Shown here: one piece after another, positions 60,357-64,000 of the stretch
Layout of the letters: each line of letters opens with the position of its first letter
Position numbering within the stretch: position 1 is the stretch's first letter
Assembly (NCBI GenBank): GCA_007844125.1
Contig: CM017572.1
Span: 26,307,879-26,371,878 of the forward strand
Source: Sinonovacula constricta
Taxonomy: Eukaryota; Mollusca; Bivalvia; Cardiida; Solecurtidae
Length of the DNA stretch: 64,000 nt
Reading direction: 5' to 3'
Position numbers and translations under genes: made by a program
Notes under the pieces: model-generated
What the model was told of the DNA's origin: nothing
Database searches by the model: none
The model's input: only the letters and a program-made list of their open reading frames with translations

Positions 60357-63300
60357 TACCAAAACATCGTTATAATGGCCATTGGCGATGATCATGAGTT
60401 CATTAACAGTTTATTCTTGATTGGAGTGCGGTACGTAAATTCAATTTACCTTCCTAGTCGAGCAACATACAGAAACCACAATTAGATTACTAGCTACCTT
60501 TTTGTCGTAATTTGATCGTGATTTTCGCCCAAGGCAACACTGAACTCAGTCTGGACCTTAAAAGTTTTGCTTACAGAACTTACAGAAATTTCACTGCACA
60601 GGCAGTTATGATCAGCATATAAACTTCCCCTTCTTTTACCAATATTAAAACCTTAGATATGATATACACACCGATCTATATACATATTTCTTGACCAGGA
60701 AGATTCACAAAGGAAATAAATAACCCGGTGTTTTTGCAAACCAACAATTGAGACATTTATCATCTCAAGTACCTGTCGTTTTTTTTGCCAGAGTAAACGT
60801 ACAAGAGTCTGGGTTAACCGTTTTACAGCGGTGGTAGATTTCCCTTTCATTAAAGTTGATAATACTGAACAAACAAACTTAGTTTACAGAGTAAATACAG
60901 ATCTACCTCGGTGTTCGCTGCGGATAGATTGTCTGCGGGAATTAGGACGATGAGGGTGTGGATGTTCCCTTCTATCAACACATAGTGACACAATTTGGCA
61001 TATTGTGTCAAAATATCCGACGAACGCACTGTCTGCAGCGCCTCTCTAGAATTGACAGCTGTGTTCCTTTATAAACTGCTGATCTACTATAATTGTCCTT
61101 TATATTTTAGCACATATTTGTAAGAGGACGAGTTGATTAGGCGCTAGTATTAACCGGATTCTAAACTTTATTCTTTTGGTGTATAAAGGTGACAAAAGTA
61201 TGGATCATAATGTACGAAAAAACTTGATTCTGTATTTATTTTATTATACTTAAATACGATTTCAGTTTCGATTATACGTGAAGTGTTCTCACATTGAAGC
61301 GTTATCAGACACAACCATTGCGACTAACGAAACACTGGAACGTTTGCATACCTTTAACTTTCTAAATGCTTTTAGCTCCCGTAAATGGCCTTAACGTTGT
61401 CGCGAGTAAAGAATGCAGTTTTATTTTCTGTAGTCGGACGATTAGCTTAGAGTTATAAAAATAATTGATCATAAAATGTAAGCATTTCGTCAAATCCGCT
61501 CCTATATTATGACGGGTTTAAAATTACCAGGCGTGACATCGTAACATAACACCACATTGTGCAACGTAAGGTTTTTAGGTATGCCACAAAATCACCATAT
61601 AAAAATGTCACTGTTTTTATTATTGATTTTCTCCAAAATGTTTGTACATTGTACATTGTACATACGTCGACTTATTTGTATTTTATTTTATATTTACTAT
61701 ATTGTACCTCGTTCTAAACATATACTGACTGTTGGTTAAAATTTAGATATATAGTTGGGAGCATACCAATCTAAGATCTCGATATCATTTTTGGTTTTGA
61801 AATTCATACTTAAACTTGCATGAAACACATTTAATTCAATAAAAATATCAGTGGAAATTTAAATTCGATATTACCCTTAAAATTCACAGTTAGTCCACTA
61901 CAAATAAGCACAGATGGTTGAACATCAGACAACAGGAACAATCAGCGACAATTGCCTGCGTAATTGCATAGTTACGTAATTACGGTGTAGAATTACAAAC
62001 AAGAGAACACATTTCACATTGTTTATTCATAAAAATAAGGTTATATGAACAAAACTTTAGATGTAAAGATGTGAATAAACGTGCTTGCGTGCAGAATAAC
62101 ATTGACTTTTATTAGATGTGCAAGTAGTTATAGTCAGATTATTTCAGTACACATTTTTAGATTTTTGCACAGGTTATTATTCTTATACATTATTATTTAA
62201 AAATACAACGGTTATCTTTTGAACAGCTTGTAAACAAGCTGACAAAAACATACGTCTTGCTTTTACATTTAATGATAGTGTGGCACATATGTTAATAGAC
62301 ATTACATCTTAACTCGTAGCTTGCTACAATTTTCTAAAAACCCATGATAAATTCTCATCTATTTCATGCTTTTAAAGATATATATGTTACATATCAGAGT
62401 TGATACACTTATAAACAAAGACTGAGTAGCAAAGAAATGTAGGTCCCAATCAGACAGCTCTTAGCAGGGACCTGGTTGATCGGGATCTAAACTATTTACC
62501 TAAGCCTTATAAATACACGAATTGCAGACTAAGAGTAAACATCCATGTTTCTCAAATTCTAACCGACTTTCTTCATGCGTGTCTATCATATGATCATCGC
62601 CTTCGCCCTCTAAACATTGATATCCAGTTTACGAAGCAGTTAATAATCTGAGTTGATAGTTGAACTTGGGTATCAAACACGGTAGATGCTTGCTTAAAAC
62701 GACGCCGTCGTGTTTGGGAGTCTGATTCTCATAAAAAGTTAATCTACTGGGTTAAATCAACCCCCGTATGAAATTTATAGAAAGCGATTTTCAGACAATC
62801 ACCAAATATGTCTTTTAAGAGCAATGGTTCCGGCAGTAATATAACATGTTGCTGATGCAGAATATTTCGGTGTCAGAGATCCTTGCATTTCAAATTTAAT
62901 TTCCTCTTTCTCATTTATCACACTTTATTTGCTCAGACATTGCGTTTTCTTGAATCCGCAGAATCTAGTGTTGCGTGCAATACTGCTGAATACCATTCTC
63001 ATCTATATTAAAGAAAATTCTAATACAGTCTTGCTCGTAGTCCTGGACATGTTGACTTACTGGCTGGAATCCATCCAGCTATGACAGAACTGCTGATGCA
63101 GCAGGGCGACCCTTAACTTTCCCTGTCGTGTCCTGAGATACGTGCACAGCTCAGGACGGCTCCCAGGATTCAGACTCATTGTAATGTCTTGTCGTGCCAG
63201 TCTCTATATATAGGTATGGTACAGATCTGCTAGTTTTATGTTGTATTGGCAAACGGTATTTTAATCACTTAATTTCAAACACAGAATTCTCAAAGGTAAT

Positions 63301-63900
63301 GGCCTGGAATTGTAATTGTTTGTCCCCATATTCGCACTTGCAAGAGGTTTCAGAAAACGTTGTAAACATATTCATGTTGTGTTTGTCATTATTATGTTTT
63401 ATTGAAAGGCTTTTCAAAACCTACCCAAAGTGTGAAGTCGTTTATAATGGAGGTGACCTGTTGGTTAATTAGCGATAAAGTAACTAAAATAATATAAGAA
63501 TTATTTGTTTTGTGAGCCTCATTCATAGATTAACTTTTCACATACATATATTAAATGAATATACTGCATTATACGCAATATAATGCATTATAATTCTGAA
63601 AAAATATCAGTGACTCCTTGCATTTACATAAAAGCAAATACTTTATTTCTTTAAAGTATACATATACAAGTTAAATCGTAATTGTGTGGCTTACATTATG
63701 TCTTTTAAAGACCAAACAAAAACAACAAAAATAATATCTTGCATTTATATACACGCATTCTCATTTCTTATCACAAATTTTGAGGCGAAATAAAATAACG
63801 TGTATCCATAAAAAAGGCATCGCTCACCCACTTTCCTAACTTCATCAGCGTTACGGACTCACTTGACTGGACTCGATTTGAATGTTTATGGTATTTCTCC
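60357..63900. other. No gene recognised
   Basis: AT-rich unique sequence. The 92-codon frame at 63194-63472 has no family match. Confidence 0.4.
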
Positions 63901-63903
63901 ATG

Positions 63904-63999
63904 TTATCTTCTCTGTCCATCTTTTGATGTAGGTCCGACAATTACCACGATCCACTCATCATATGATTGACTTACGCTTCTGTAGGTCAGGTGGACTTG
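63904..63999 (-). CDS. Possible coding end or exon cut by the right edge
   Basis: On the minus strand the frame reads QVHLTYRSVSQSYDEWIVVI and on to a stop at 63906-63904. The composition is protein-like, and the word YDEW resembles that seen in some chromo/tudor-type folds, which is only an impression. Alternatively a strong donor AGC|GTAAGT at 63976/63975 would make just 64000-63976 exonic, with the rest intron. The upstream part is outside the window. Confidence 0.3.
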   Translation of the reverse strand, partial: QVHLTYRSVSQSYDEWIVVIVGPTSKDGQRR

Positions 64000-64000
64000 C

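Overview
The window is AT-rich, intron-bearing eukaryotic DNA. It is most probably from a lophotrochozoan and likely a mollusc. The evidence is a protostome-type cytoplasmic intermediate filament gene, several tRNA-derived SINEs sharing a central domain of the kind seen in mollusc SINEs, mariner and hAT relics, and large non-coding spaces filled with tandem arrays. The species cannot be fixed from sequence alone.

Two protein-coding genes are supported. On the minus strand, from about 6324 to the left edge, five coding exons can be joined by hand with matching splice phases. Their product is a long-N-terminus RING-CH (MARCH-family) membrane E3 ubiquitin ligase. The window holds the start codon and the first half of the RING-CH domain; the rest lies beyond base 1. 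Its last visible intron (140-3850) contains a 2.6 kb minisatellite with a 47/48-bp unit. Two SINEs lie antisense to the gene, each within about 25 bases of one of its splice sites. On the plus strand, at 43368-44396, there is a CCAAT/TATA promoter, a probable non-coding first exon, and an exon encoding the head, coil 1A and start of coil 1B of an intermediate filament protein. No later exon was found, so its next intron probably runs past the right edge.

Between and around these genes the DNA is mostly intergenic or intronic. It contains a decayed mariner (7301-8336), a decayed hAT transposase (11340-12215), a 47-bp minisatellite (12610-13346), a diverged dispersed repeat family (about 9990, 13840 and 38000), a 6 kb satellite of 24-bp monomers with higher-order organisation (26340-32325), a full-length SINE with target-site duplication (41429-41736), a striking double hairpin (41025-41117) and many microsatellites. 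A short open frame that might be coding runs off the right edge on the minus strand.

No prokaryotic, viral or operon-like system is present. The most noteworthy items are the MARCH gene model, the SINEs abutting its splice sites, and the higher-order structure of the 24-bp satellite.
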